The notes: generated by a model from the sequence alone, not told the origin. A stretch of DNA of 64,000 nt from Gracilibacillus massiliensis (GCF_001458115.1 NZ_CZRP01000013.1:992001-1056000); one strand, 5' to 3'; numbered from the stretch's first letter, positions 1-8,221 are shown. Translations and numbers: made by a program.

Positions 1-536
1 TGCTCGCGTACCTTTTCTAATAAATAAAGATCGTGACTTGGTTTAATTTTTAATTTTATTCGTTGATAGCCGTTGTCTAGTGCTTGTTGAATTTTAGTGA
101 GCAATTGCTGATCGTTTGATTGGACGCCTATTGCTGCTCCGACGGGAATTTTATTCGTTGTACCACCTATAACTTGATAGAGCGGTTTTTTTTGTTGTTT
201 AGCGTAAAGATCCCAGACCGCTCCCTCTATTGCTGTTTTCGCCATCTGATTGCGCCTGACTTGATGAAGCTCGAGTTCTTGAGGATGTTCTATTCTTTGT
301 GTTTTGATCAATGGCCACAGATGCTGCTCGATCATATGTTGGACCGTATCTGTCGTTTCCTCTGTATACCAAGGTGAATCAAATGCCACAGATTCACCAT
401 AGCCTTTTCTTCCCTCTTGATCAATCAATTCAGTGATGATCACATCTTTTTCTTTAATAGTTGTTAAGCTGTTCGCAAATGGATACTTAAGTGGCATCTT
501 AAATCGATGAATCCTTAATTTTTTGAAAGCTAGCAT
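1..536 (-). CDS. menC: o-succinylbenzoate synthase, 3' end outside window
   Basis: Enolase-superfamily enzyme that dehydrates SHCHC to o-succinylbenzoate in menaquinone synthesis; close relatives also racemise N-succinylamino acids. Only the N-terminal ~178 residues are present, because the gene runs off the window start. The translation opens MLAFKKLRIHRF and contains the capping-domain pattern MAKTAIEGAVWDLYAK, then the barrel start with RIKLKIKP, in which the second Lys would belong to the catalytic KxK. The ATG at 536 follows AAAGGAG at a spacing of about nine bases. The only ORF called here on the plus strand (120-377) is antisense to this gene. Assignment to MenC rather than a sister racemase rests on family resemblance only, since the metal-binding Asp/Glu residues lie outside the window. 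Confidence 0.82.
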   Translation of the reverse strand, partial: MLAFKKLRIHRFKMPLKYPFANSLTTIKEKDVIITELIDQEGRKGYGESVAFDSPWYTEETTDTVQHMIEQHLWPLIKTQRIEHPQELELHQVRRNQMAKTAIEGAVWDLYAKQQKKPLYQVIGGTTNKIPVGAAIGVQSNDQQLLTKIQQALDNGYQRIKLKIKPSHDLYLLEKVRE

Positions 537-550
537 TATGAGCGGCTCCT

Positions 551-671
551 TTTATGGCCACTTTAATGTGTTTTATGGCCACTTTTGATACTTTTATGGC
601 CACTTTCCGTACTTTTATGGCCACTTTTTTATACTTTATGGCCACTTTCGATACTTTTATGGCCACTTTTA
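551..671. repeat. six-copy array with exact 21-bp period
   Basis: The 14-base core TTTATGGCCACTTT starts at 551, 572, 593, 614, 635 and 656, exactly 21 bp apart each time. The seven bases between cores vary. The array lies between the 3' end of the NERD gene and the start of menC, and the last two units are read as the C-terminus of the NERD protein. The same 21-bp period with other cores is found near 8.05 and 44.9 kb. Confidence 0.93.
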
Positions 672-1630
672 CTTTTCGTGATCGTTAATAACTCTGGATG
701 AGCATAATAAACTGCCTTTTTCACACCAAACTTTATATATCCTGCTCTCTTGATTAGCTTCCTCGTAGCTTCTAATGATTCTAATTGCAAAAAATCTTGA
801 ACTAACTTTGATGTTAATCTGTTTTGCGTAAGTAGCGCTAAAGCATACAAGACCGGAATATGCGCATCGGTACTGCGGTGCTCACACTTGATGCATTGCC
901 AACGCATCCGTTCACGAATCATCGCACGATTTTGACAGCGAGGACAAGGGATGCCTTTCTTAAGATCTTCCCACAAAATATGATGTTTTTCCAGTATCGG
1001 ACTCAATTTTTCATGATGATGTTGGATAAGTAATGCAGCTAGATGTTGGTTGCTAACTTTAGGATCAATGGGAGGGTGTTTTTGCGAATGTTTTTCTAAT
1101 ACGAAAGGAACAGCTTGTCCAGTTATTACACGTGCAAATTCGGGATAGTCGTTTAACTTCAAGATTACTCGAGGATTAACAAAAACAGCATATCGATATG
1201 TGGGCAAACTCTCCTTTTGCTGGTCGATCAAAAATGTTCTAAGATTCGCATACTGGCGATCCACTTGCAAAATAGGATCAGTAAAAGACTCTGTGATTCC
1301 TTCTTTACTTCGTGTTAACTGATTCGCTTTTGCATCAAAATGAATTTCTCCATTGTGTCCTTTCACTTCAAATAGGACACGAAAACTTGAAGCTAAAACG
1401 AGCCAATCGATTTGAAAAGGGATATTTTCTTCGATTCTGAGTCTTTTAATAAAGGTTAATGAGGGTACATTTGCTTGTCTGAGGAAGAATTCGAGGCTGT
1501 CTTCACTTGTTTCTCCTATGTCTGTGATTCGAAATTTCTCGACAATTTGAGGGTGTGTAGGATGTTGTTCTGGAAGCAGTTCGAGGAGTGCCTGGTATTG
1601 CTGCCACTTTAGTGAGGATGGTGGAATCAC
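629..1630 (-). CDS. NERD-domain protein with C-terminal zinc ribbon
   Basis: About 333 residues. The first ~190 resemble the NERD (nuclease-related) domain, with an IDWLVLASSFRVLFEVKGH segment holding the D...E-x-K pattern of restriction-like nucleases. A Cys4 zinc ribbon follows near residue 230 (CPRC...CIKC), then a helical tail. A GTG start at 1639 is possible, but AAAGGAG would then abut the start codon; the GTG at 1630 has that same ribosome site eight bases upstream and is preferred. The last ~13 residues (KSGHKSIESGHKV) are encoded by the 21-bp repeat array, so the original C-terminus may have been replaced by repeat sequence. Substrate and role are not known; NERD proteins are thought to act in DNA processing. 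Confidence 0.8.
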   Translation of the reverse strand: MIPPSSLKWQQYQALLELLPEQHPTHPQIVEKFRITDIGETSEDSLEFFLRQANVPSLTFIKRLRIEENIPFQIDWLVLASSFRVLFEVKGHNGEIHFDAKANQLTRSKEGITESFTDPILQVDRQYANLRTFLIDQQKESLPTYRYAVFVNPRVILKLNDYPEFARVITGQAVPFVLEKHSQKHPPIDPKVSNQHLAALLIQHHHEKLSPILEKHHILWEDLKKGIPCPRCQNRAMIRERMRWQCIKCEHRSTDAHIPVLYALALLTQNRLTSKLVQDFLQLESLEATRKLIKRAGYIKFGVKKAVYYAHPELLTITKSKSGHKSIESGHKV

Positions 1631-1667
1631 TTTTTCCACTCCTTTCCTTTTTCAAAAAGTATAGCAA

Positions 1668-1692
1668 AAAGCACAGTAGAAATCTACTGTGC
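1668..1692 (-). terminator. rho-independent terminator of pta
   Basis: GCACAGTAGA (1671-1680) pairs with TCTACTGTGC (1683-1692). On the minus strand the stem is followed by TTTTT. The pta stop codon lies inside the stem. Confidence 0.88.
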
Positions 1693-2664
1693 TTCTATTG
1701 CTTGTGCTGCTGTGATTAAGGCTAATTTGTAGGCATCTTCACTGCTACAACCACGAGACAGGTCATTAACAGGCTTGTTTAAACCTTGGAGAATTGGTCC
1801 AACTGCGTCAAAACCACCAAGACGTTGCGCGATTTTATATCCAATATTGCCTGCTTCAAGTCCTGGGAACACAAAGACATTGGCATCCCCTTTTAATACA
1901 GAACCAGGTGCCTTTTTCTCGGCAACGGACGGTACGAAAGCTGCGTCAAATTGGAATTCACCATCTAACGTTAAGTCTGGTGCCAATTCTTTAGCAATTG
2001 ATACGGCTTCTGAAACTTTTTCTGTTTCTTCTGATTTGGCTGAGCCTTTTGTCGAGAAGCTTAACATCGCTACACGTGGGTCAATATTAAAAAGACGTGC
2101 TGTTTCGGCACTGCTGATCGCGATTTCTGCTAGGTCTTGGCTATTTGGTGCAATATTGATCGCACAGTCGGCAAATACATATTTCTCGTCATCACGAACC
2201 ATGATGAATACACCAGACGTTTTCTTTACGCCCTCTTTTGTTTTAATAATTTGCAATGCAGGTCGGACAGTATCTGCAGTTGAATGAGCGGCACCACTTA
2301 CTAAGCCGTCCGCTTTATTCATATAGACAAGCATTGTACCAAAATAGTTTTCATCCAATAACATCTTGCGTGCATCTTCTGCTGTGTTTTTACCTTTACG
2401 TCGTTCTACAAATGCCGTGACCATCTCTTCAAATTCCGAATACGTACTCGGATCTAAAATTTCTACTTCTGAAATATCAACTTGAATTTCTTTTGCCTTC
2501 TGTTCTATTTTCTCTTTAATTCCGACTAATACAGGATTGACTAATCCTTCTTTTTTTAACTTGCTAGCCGCTGTTAATATCCGTTCATCTAATCCTTCAG
2601 GAAACACGATTTTTCTAGCGTTTCCTCCCATTCTACTTTTAATATCCGCAAATAAATCACTCAT
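1684..2664 (-). CDS. pta: phosphate acetyltransferase
   Basis: Converts acetyl-CoA and phosphate to acetyl phosphate and CoA, the first step of overflow acetate formation. The 326 residues match the short Bacillus-type PTA_PTB enzyme throughout: an N-terminal ARKIVFPEGLDERIL, a mid-protein DGLVSGAAHSTADTVRPALQ and a C-terminal PVNDLSRGCSSEDAYKLA. The ATG is preceded by TGGAGGG at eight bases. The gene is divergent from hemQ, an arrangement also found in Bacillus subtilis. A candidate cre box lies about 60 bp upstream of a likely start site, where CcpA activates pta in B. subtilis. Confidence 0.96.
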   Translation of the reverse strand: MSDLFADIKSRMGGNARKIVFPEGLDERILTAASKLKKEGLVNPVLVGIKEKIEQKAKEIQVDISEVEILDPSTYSEFEEMVTAFVERRKGKNTAEDARKMLLDENYFGTMLVYMNKADGLVSGAAHSTADTVRPALQIIKTKEGVKKTSGVFIMVRDDEKYVFADCAINIAPNSQDLAEIAISSAETARLFNIDPRVAMLSFSTKGSAKSEETEKVSEAVSIAKELAPDLTLDGEFQFDAAFVPSVAEKKAPGSVLKGDANVFVFPGLEAGNIGYKIAQRLGGFDAVGPILQGLNKPVNDLSRGCSSEDAYKLALITAAQAIEAQ

Positions 2665-2692
2665 GATTTAAACCCTCCATATTAGTATCTGT

Positions 2693-2753
2693 ATTATATG
2701 ATACGCCTTTTTGTGTAATAATGAAAGTGTAAGATATAATGAATGCGTTTTTC
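2693..2753 (-). promoter_or_regulatory. candidate pta promoter and CcpA (cre) site
   Basis: On the minus strand a TATAAT (2693-2698) lies 17 bp after a weak TTATTA. Further upstream, 2740-2753 reads TGAATGCGTTTTTC on the plus strand, matching about 11 of 14 positions of the cre consensus. Its centre is near -60 relative to the inferred start, the usual position for catabolite activation of pta. Both sites are predictions by eye. Confidence 0.4.
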
Positions 2754-2881
2754 TTAGAAAAAATTTTTTAACGTTCAACATTTTGTCAAACATTGGACAA
2801 GAGACATTGCGTTTCAATAAGTATTTTTCCCCAAATATGTTATATTAAACGAAAGTAGCATTTAAAAGGAGTGGACTTAAT

Positions 2882-3628
2882 ATGCCAGAAGCAGTTGAAA
2901 CAATGGATGGTTGGTATTGTTTACACGATTTACGTAAAATAGATTGGACAAAATGGAAAAAGGCTTCAGAAGCAGAGCGCCAGCAAGCGGTTAATGAACT
3001 ACAATCGATGCTTTATCAATGGGAAGATGTTGCAGAAGCAAGAGATGGAAGCCATGCTTTTTATACGATTATGGGTCAAAAAGCGGATTTTATTTTAATG
3101 ATCCTTCGTCCAACCATGCAAGAACTAAGTGAGATCGAATTACGTTTTAACAAATCAAAGTTCGCTGAATTCACCACACCTAGTTATTCCTATGTATCTG
3201 TGGTCGAATTATCGAAGTATATGTCCAAAGAAGGGGACAACCCTGAGGAAAACCCTGGTGTTCGGGCTCGACTCAAACCAAAATTACCTGATTGGGATCA
3301 CATCTGTTTTTATCCAATGGACAAGCGTCGGGAAGGTAATGACAACTGGTACATGTTGCCGATGGATGAACGCCGTCAATTGATGTATGAGCACAGTTTA
3401 ACAGGAAGAAAATATGCAGGTGAAATCAAACAAATCATTACTGGTTCGATGGGCTTTGATGATTGGGAATGGAGTGTTACTCTATTTGCAAAAGATGTAC
3501 TGCAACTGAAAAAAATTGTCTATGAGATGAGATTTGATGTGGTTAGTGCACGCTATGGAGAGTTCGGACCTTTCTATGTCGGCAATATTTTAAAAACAGA
3601 TGCCATTCCAGAATTTTTAGCTATTTAA
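2882..3628 (+). CDS. hemQ: coproheme decarboxylase
   Basis: Chlorite-dismutase-fold enzyme that oxidatively decarboxylates coproheme III to haem b, the last step of the coproporphyrin-dependent pathway of Firmicutes (ywfI in B. subtilis). The 248 residues are the normal length. The signature region [19 protein letters not shown] contains the catalytic Tyr, and the following [13 protein letters not shown] carries the proximal haem His, near residue 171. The ATG follows AAAGGAGTGG. The gene stands alone, with its own terminator, divergent from pta. Confidence 0.95.
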   Translation: MPEAVETMDGWYCLHDLRKIDWTKWKKASEAERQQAVNELQSMLYQWEDVAEARDGSHAFYTIMGQKADFILMILRPTMQELSEIELRFNKSKFAEFTTPSYSYVSVVELSKYMSKEGDNPEENPGVRARLKPKLPDWDHICFYPMDKRREGNDNWYMLPMDERRQLMYEHSLTGRKYAGEIKQIITGSMGFDDWEWSVTLFAKDVLQLKKIVYEMRFDVVSARYGEFGPFYVGNILKTDAIPEFLAI

Positions 3629-3631
3629 CTG

Positions 3632-3660
3632 AGTACACGTTTTAGACGTGTACTTTTTTT
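3632..3660 (+). terminator. hemQ terminator
   Basis: AGTACACGT and ACGTGTACT form a stem followed by a run of seven or more T. Confidence 0.92.
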
Positions 3661-3746
3661 ATGCATGTTTACTTTTGCTTTTGCATATAGATGGCTAGTA
3701 GGAATAAGCTCGAATTTAATTCCCGATCAAGAAAGGAGACACACGG

Positions 3747-4199
3747 ATGAGTCTAAATCAAAACAGGCAACAGCCTTATCAACAAGGGGCAAGCATACCA
3801 CAGTATAATCCCCAGGCTTTTTACGGACAACAAGGGGGATATCAATATCCTGGTGCTGGTCAAATGAATCAAATGGGGCAAATGCAACAACAACAGCCAA
3901 AAGTATCCGACACACCTGGCATGTTACCAGTCGAAGAATCATATATAGAAAATATCTTACGATTGAATAAGGGTAAAAAGGCAACAGTGTACATGACGTT
4001 TGAGAATAATGAACGTTGGAATGCTAAAGTATTTAAAGGAATTGTCGAAGCAGCTGGACGTGACCATATTATTTTAAGTGATCCAGAAACAGGGAAAAGG
4101 TATATTTTATTAATGGTGTACTTAGATTATATTACGTTTGATGAAGAAATAGCTTACGATTATCCATATAATCAAATGGCTTCCTATTCACCTAGATAG
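3747..4199 (+). CDS. gerQ: spore coat protein GerQ
   Basis: Inner spore-coat protein (YwdL) that is cross-linked by transglutaminase Tgl and holds the germination hydrolase CwlJ in the spore. The 150 residues show the family plan: a Gln/Tyr/Gly-rich disordered N-terminus (QQGGYQYPGAGQMNQMGQ) and a conserved C-terminal domain starting near residue 55 (PVEESYIENILRLNKGK) that ends in a Tyr-rich tail. The ribosome site is GAAAGGAG. The gene shows that the host makes endospores. Expression is expected under a mother-cell sigma factor, but I could not identify a sigma-E or sigma-K promoter with confidence. Confidence 0.94.
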   Translation: MSLNQNRQQPYQQGASIPQYNPQAFYGQQGGYQYPGAGQMNQMGQMQQQQPKVSDTPGMLPVEESYIENILRLNKGKKATVYMTFENNERWNAKVFKGIVEAAGRDHIILSDPETGKRYILLMVYLDYITFDEEIAYDYPYNQMASYSPR

Positions 4200-4208
4200 T
4201 TTACTTTT

Positions 4209-4240
4209 GACACAGGCAAACTTGCTTGTGTCATTTTTTT
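4209..4240 (+). terminator. gerQ terminator
   Basis: GACACAGGCAA pairs with TTGCTTGTGTC and is followed by ATTTTTTT. Confidence 0.92.
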
Positions 4241-4254
4241 GAAAGGATTTGATT

Positions 4255-4503
4255 ATGAACAATAAGGCCACTATTCATGAAATAACCATTGCATCTTTTA
4301 GCATTACTCTTGTATTTACTGTGCTTGCTTGGCGAAGTAACTCGATATTATTTGGGCTACTTGCTCTTATTAGCTTGAGCGGTAACCTTTTTATTGAAGC
4401 TTATAAAGAACGAAAACAAGGTAATCATTTTTTCTTCTCCCAATATTTGCTAAGGGGAATAGCTGTATGGGCTATTTTAATCTTGGTATTTTTCATCATA
4501 TAA
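4255..4503 (+). CDS. small hydrophobic membrane protein
   Basis: An 82-residue protein of unknown function with two or three predicted membrane helices (about residues 10-28, 30-45 and 65-82) and a short basic loop, EAYKERKQGNHFFF. An upstream TTG at 4249 is in frame, but the ATG at 4255 has AAAGGA seven bases before it and is the better start. It follows the gerQ terminator by only 14 bases, so it needs its own promoter or readthrough. I recognise no named family. Confidence 0.65.
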   Translation: MNNKATIHEITIASFSITLVFTVLAWRSNSILFGLLALISLSGNLFIEAYKERKQGNHFFFSQYLLRGIAVWAILILVFFII

Positions 4504-4532
4504 GAGGTATTTTTGAAGGAAATCATGAGTAT

Positions 4533-4611
4533 AACACCCGATCCAGCTTGCACACTTCTCTTTCCGGAGGGCGGCGTGGAAAGAGAAGCGAACAAGGCCG
4601 GATCGGGTGTT
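4533..4611. repeat. 79-nt palindromic element between convergent genes
   Basis: AACACCCGATCC (4533-4544) is a perfect inverted repeat of GGATCGGGTGTT (4600-4611). Inside it, CTTCTCTTTCC (4555-4565) pairs with GGAAAGAGAAG (4578-4588), so the whole folds into one long hairpin. It lies between convergent genes and may terminate both, although there is no T-run. Its right arm resembles the right arm of the large elements at 15.9 and 34.4 kb (GGAAAGGGAAGCGGACAAG). Confidence 0.85.
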
Positions 4612-4620
4612 ATTATCTCT

Positions 4621-4902
4621 CTACATCCCACTCCCAGCAGCACTGAATAGTACTACAATTACCCAAAAAATAATTTTCATTGCCAGTGTAACGATACCTA
4701 AAATTAAAGAAGCTTTAGCCATACCCCGTTTGACTGGCTTATTTAGCCCTACAATACCAAAAATAATTGCTAACACACCAAGAATATATGGGAATACTGG
4801 AATAATATTTAATACAACACCAATAATACCTAAAACCATACCAGCTACAGCGATCCCATTACTTTCAGGTTGTTCAACAACTACGCGTTGCGGCTCTTCC
4901 AT
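4621..4902 (-). CDS. DUF4190-like small membrane protein
   Basis: A 93-residue protein: a short acidic and polar N-terminus (MEEPQRVVVEQPESNGIAVA) followed by Gly-rich hydrophobic helices typical of DUF4190 (GMVLGIIGVVLNIIPVFP, then a basic loop LNKPVKRGMAKASLILGI). The ORF extends upstream to 4947, but the ATG at 4902 has GGAAAGGAGG at an ideal distance and is chosen. Function is unknown; the architecture suggests a membrane-embedded protein with a small cytosolic or external head. Confidence 0.72.
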   Translation of the reverse strand: MEEPQRVVVEQPESNGIAVAGMVLGIIGVVLNIIPVFPYILGVLAIIFGIVGLNKPVKRGMAKASLILGIVTLAMKIIFWVIVVLFSAAGSGM

Positions 4903-4949
4903 CGATTCATCCTCCTTTCCAAAATATAACACCTTATAATAATACAATG

Positions 4950-4979
4950 ACCCTTCACTTTCGTCAAAGGGTCATTATC
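4950..4979 (-). terminator. hairpin downstream of ywdK
   Basis: AATGACCCTT and AAGGGTCATT pair around a ten-base loop. The minus strand lacks a clean T-run after the stem, so termination is only probable. Confidence 0.5.
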
Positions 4980-4981
4980 AC

Positions 4982-5350
4982 TTATATATATTTGACAACA
5001 GCATACCCTAACAGTACCCAGCCAATCAAAAATGCTAGACCACCAATTGGTGTAATCATCGCAAACGTTTTGATTGATGTAGTGGAATAAAGATACAGAC
5101 TTCCTGAGAATAAAATAATTCCCGCAAAAAAGAACCAGCCAGCGGAAACAATTGAACCCGCTGTTATTTTTTGCATTAATAATCCTGTTGCTAATAACGC
5201 CACCGTATGAAACATTTGATAGTTTACTGCTTTTTCCCAAGTTGCTAACATTTTCTCTGATAACTTACCTTCTAGGCCATGGGCACCGAAAGCTCCCAAC
5301 GCCACTGCAAGAAAACCATTGATAATACCTAACAATAAAAAGATTTTCAT
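4982..5350 (-). CDS. ywdK: DUF423 membrane protein YwdK
   Basis: A 122-residue protein with four hydrophobic segments and the DUF423 hallmark GFLAVALGAFGAHGLEGKL near the N-terminus. It is also recognisable by FAMITPIGGLAFLIGW near the C-terminus. Biochemical function is unknown. It is the last gene of a minus-strand operon, NSS transporter - ywdI - ywdK, with gaps of 24 and 18 bases. The ywdI-ywdK pair close to gerQ (ywdL) is conserved in Bacillus. Confidence 0.88.
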   Translation of the reverse strand: MKIFLLLGIINGFLAVALGAFGAHGLEGKLSEKMLATWEKAVNYQMFHTVALLATGLLMQKITAGSIVSAGWFFFAGIILFSGSLYLYSTTSIKTFAMITPIGGLAFLIGWVLLGYAVVKYI

Positions 5351-5368
5351 CCTAATCCCCTCTCTCTT

Positions 5369-5647
5369 TTAAAAATCAAACAATGAATCACCATTTGCAC
5401 CGTCTGCTTCTATCTTTTTCTCTTGTTTTATTTCCTGTTTAGGTGCTTGTTCTCCGACCATCTTACGCCATTCTATTTCATCTATAGAAGTAGCTGATGA
5501 AGCTTGAGTAGGGCTATCCTGGTCTAGTAATAAGTCTGTTAATGAATGAACCGCTTTTGCATGCTCTCTTACTTTTGATTCATTTTGCAATGCTTGTTCA
5601 CATTCTGCAATAATTTTTCTTAAAATCTTCTGATTAGTAATCGCCAT
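5369..5647 (-). CDS. ywdI: YwdI family protein (DUF5327)
   Basis: A 92-residue soluble protein. The helical N-terminus (MAITNQKILRKIIAECEQAL) and HAKAVHSLTDLLLD match the YwdI family of Bacilli; the C-terminal half is low-complexity and acidic, ending in DSLFDF. Function is unknown. The ribosome site is AGGGGATG. The gene lies between the NSS transporter and ywdK in an apparent operon. Confidence 0.78.
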   Translation of the reverse strand: MAITNQKILRKIIAECEQALQNESKVREHAKAVHSLTDLLLDQDSPTQASSATSIDEIEWRKMVGEQAPKQEIKQEKKIEADGANGDSLFDF

Positions 5648-5671
5648 TGTTGTTCATCCCCTTTGATGCTA

Positions 5672-7009
5672 TTATACAATCCCTAACGAATTTAAGAAAA
5701 TGATAGCAATGATAAGCGGTGCGATAAATTTCACTAAGATATACCACAATTGGCCAATAGATTGATTAGTTAAATCGGACGCTTCTAATGCTTCTTGCTT
5801 CGTAAAATACCATCCTACAAACAGTGCCATCGTTACACCACCGATCGGCAAAAAGACATTAGATGAAAGAAAATCCATTGAATCTAAAATATTCCGATCC
5901 CCGATCAAAGTCACTCCACTCCATCGTCCCATCCCTAAAGATACTGTCACACCTGAAATAAAGACGACAATACCAACTAATATGGAAGCAAGTTTTCGTG
6001 ACATATTTGCTGCCCGCATCACATAGGCAACGGGTACTTCTAATAAAGAGATTGATGATGATACAGCAGCTAAACTTAAAGCTGTAAAGAAAACCAATCC
6101 TATTATAGCCCCATAGTTCATTTGATAAAAAATCTCTGGTAACGTTATAAAAACAAGTGGTGGTCCTGAGCTTGGATCAATGCCAAACGCAAATACCGCT
6201 GGAAAAATCACGACACCTGAAATAATTGCAAATAACGTATCCATTACCCCAATTCCCACTGTGGCGCCTGGCAGCTGATGCTGTTTCGATAAATAACTAC
6301 CGTATGTCATCATTGTACCTACACCAAGACTTAAAGAAAAGAATGCTTGTCCTAAAGCCGCAATATAAACAGAGGGGTCCTCTAACACAGACCAATCAGG
6401 TTGGAACAAAAAGGCTAACCCCGCGCTTGCATTAGGTAATGTCACACTATAAATCGCAAGTGCAATCATCATTAATGCTAAAATAGGCATTAATATTTTA
6501 TTGGCAAGTTCTATCCCTTTTTTTACGCCTACTAATACAATTAACATGGTAATTCCCATAAATAAAGCATGCCAAAATAATGGCGCATAATCTTGTGTAA
6601 TGAAGGCGTCAAAAGAACCGCCATAACCGATATCAGGCATTTCAGCCATTACACCAGTGACATAGCCCCACCAATAATAAAGGGCCCATCCAGCAACAAC
6701 ACTGTAAAAGCTTAGTATCAAAAAGGCACTCGCTACCCCTAGATAACCAACCATAAACCATGGTTGTGTAGGTGCTAATTTTTTATAAGAGCCAACTATA
6801 TCCTGTTGTGCTTTTCTACCGATACTCACTTCCACTAACAATAACGGAATCCCGATTACTAAAACACTTATAATATATAATATTAAAAATGCGCCTCCAC
6901 CATTTTCACCTGCGACATAGGAGAAACGCCATATATTTCCAAGACCGACTGCTGAGCCCATCGCCGCTAACATGAAGCCAAGTCTAGATGCCCAATTTTC
7001 TCGTTGCAT
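5672..7009 (-). CDS. sodium-dependent (NSS/SNF) transporter
   Basis: Neurotransmitter:sodium symporter family member that imports an amino acid or similar solute with Na+. It has about 445 residues and eleven or twelve membrane helices. The N-terminal signature WASRLGFMLAAMGSAVGLGN supplies the unwound TM1 Na+/substrate site, followed by IWRFSYVAGENGGGAFL. The frame opens with GTG at 7018, but GAGGTGA lies five bases before the ATG at 7009, so that ATG is used. The LeuT-like Bacillus relatives are YhdH and YocR; the substrate cannot be read from sequence. It is first gene of the ywdI-ywdK operon. Confidence 0.9.
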   Translation of the reverse strand: MQRENWASRLGFMLAAMGSAVGLGNIWRFSYVAGENGGGAFLILYIISVLVIGIPLLLVEVSIGRKAQQDIVGSYKKLAPTQPWFMVGYLGVASAFLILSFYSVVAGWALYYWWGYVTGVMAEMPDIGYGGSFDAFITQDYAPLFWHALFMGITMLIVLVGVKKGIELANKILMPILALMMIALAIYSVTLPNASAGLAFLFQPDWSVLEDPSVYIAALGQAFFSLSLGVGTMMTYGSYLSKQHQLPGATVGIGVMDTLFAIISGVVIFPAVFAFGIDPSSGPPLVFITLPEIFYQMNYGAIIGLVFFTALSLAAVSSSISLLEVPVAYVMRAANMSRKLASILVGIVVFISGVTVSLGMGRWSGVTLIGDRNILDSMDFLSSNVFLPIGGVTMALFVGWYFTKQEALEASDLTNQSIGQLWYILVKFIAPLIIAIIFLNSLGIV

Positions 7010-7131
7010 TTCTGTCACCTCACTCTATTATTATAAAGCCTTCCCTATTGTACACGATCATAGTATCCTTTTCTACCTTGTTTTCATGATGGTATACTTT
7101 ACAGAAGAATCGTTGTTAAAGGAGTGGAAAA

Positions 7132-7992
7132 ATGGAAAATAAATTACGCTCAATTGGTGATCACTCAAAAATAAAAACAATCCAGTCGGTCTCTGGCGGT
7201 GACATTAATCAAGCCTATTTTGTTGAAACTGCAGCACAAACCTATTTTATTAAATCCAATAAACAGGTATCTGCTACCTTTTTTCAAGCAGAAGCAGAAG
7301 GTTTAGATAGAATTCGCGCAACGAAAACGATCAATGTGCCTGAAGTATTTCATTATGATGTTGCACAGAATGACGAAGAAATATTCTTGATAATGGAATG
7401 GGTGGAAGGTGCAAAACATGCTTCAACCGGTAAATGGTTAGGGGAAGATCTAGCGGCACTCCACTCCACTAATGTTGGCGATCAATATGGTTTGGACAGA
7501 TCGACCTTTGTCGGTGAAATCAGACAAGAAAATCTTCTTTTTGATAGCTGGCTAGATTATTATCGTGAGCAACGTTTACAACCGCAAATGAATTTAGCGA
7601 TTTCAAACGGCAGCATGACTGGTAAACGTCTAAAACGAATGGAACAGCTATTAACTAGGCTTGATCAATACGTGCCGCACGCACCTCGTGTCTCGCTATT
7701 ACATGGTGACTTATGGGGTGGAAATTGGTTAGCAGGATTAAACGGGAAGCCTTATCTGATTGATCCCTCGATTGTCTATGGTGATCCGTTATTTGAAATA
7801 GCCTTCACCGAACTATTTGGTGGTTTTCCAGCAGATTTTTATGCTAGCTATCAATCGACCTTACCATTAAAGGATTATTATGAGGATATCAAACCGCTTT
7901 ATCAATTGTTCTACCTAATGGTGCATTTAAATCTGTTCGGTGAAAGCTATGGCACCAGTGTTGATCGTATACTTAAACATTATACAGCTTAA
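7132..7992 (+). CDS. fructosamine kinase family protein
   Basis: Protein-kinase-like fold enzyme that probably phosphorylates ketosamines (glycated amines) for deglycation. The 286 residues contain the fructosamine-3-kinase landmarks: SGGDINQAYFVET near the start, the hinge IMEWVEG, the catalytic loop LLHGDLWGGNW near residue 192 and the metal-binding IDPSIVYGDPLFEIAF near residue 210. AAAGGAG lies six bases before the ATG. It is a single gene, transcribed alone and convergent with the acyltransferase. Confidence 0.88.
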   Translation: MENKLRSIGDHSKIKTIQSVSGGDINQAYFVETAAQTYFIKSNKQVSATFFQAEAEGLDRIRATKTINVPEVFHYDVAQNDEEIFLIMEWVEGAKHASTGKWLGEDLAALHSTNVGDQYGLDRSTFVGEIRQENLLFDSWLDYYREQRLQPQMNLAISNGSMTGKRLKRMEQLLTRLDQYVPHAPRVSLLHGDLWGGNWLAGLNGKPYLIDPSIVYGDPLFEIAFTELFGGFPADFYASYQSTLPLKDYYEDIKPLYQLFYLMVHLNLFGESYGTSVDRILKHYTA

Positions 7993-8039
7993 TTAATCCA
8001 TAGAAAAAGACTGCAACTGCAAATTTGTGACAATAGTAC

Positions 8040-8154
8040 TTCACGGGAAATGTAATGTTGTAGACGGGATAATCTTTCCTACTCACGGGATATAGTGATC
8101 GCTTGACGGGATAAGTCTTGATATCCAGTTAACCCATCATGTTATCCCGTGAAG
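8040..8154. repeat. 21-bp period CGGGATA array with one inverted copy
   Basis: The core CGGGA(T)A starts at 8044, 8065, 8086 and 8107, exactly 21 bp apart, each preceded by a TNA-type triplet (TCACGGG, AGACGGG, TCACGGG, TGACGGG). The remaining ~13 bases of each unit are not conserved. An inverted copy, TTATCCCGTGAAG, lies at 8142-8154 and matches the first copy (CTTCACGGGAAA) extended outwards. It fills the gap between two convergent genes. Confidence 0.88.
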
Positions 8155-8188
8155 AACACTTTCTATATACTTACTCTTAATTTCAGAC

Positions 8189-8221
8189 AAAGAAAAGCCA
8201 TCATTACGATGACTTTTCTTT
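8189..8221 (-). terminator. terminator overlapping the end of the acyltransferase gene
   Basis: AAAGAAAAG and CTTTTCTTT flank CATC/GATG, forming a stem. The minus-strand 3' side is T-rich (TTTTCTTT). Confidence 0.62.

Noticed and set aside
551-671. CRISPR array (also considered for the arrays at 8.0 and 44.9 kb)
   Set aside because: Repeats of 7-14 bp with 7-14 bp linkers are far too short, and no cas genes are present.
1775-2287. 170-codon plus-strand frame
   Set aside because: It is antisense to pta, whose identity is certain.
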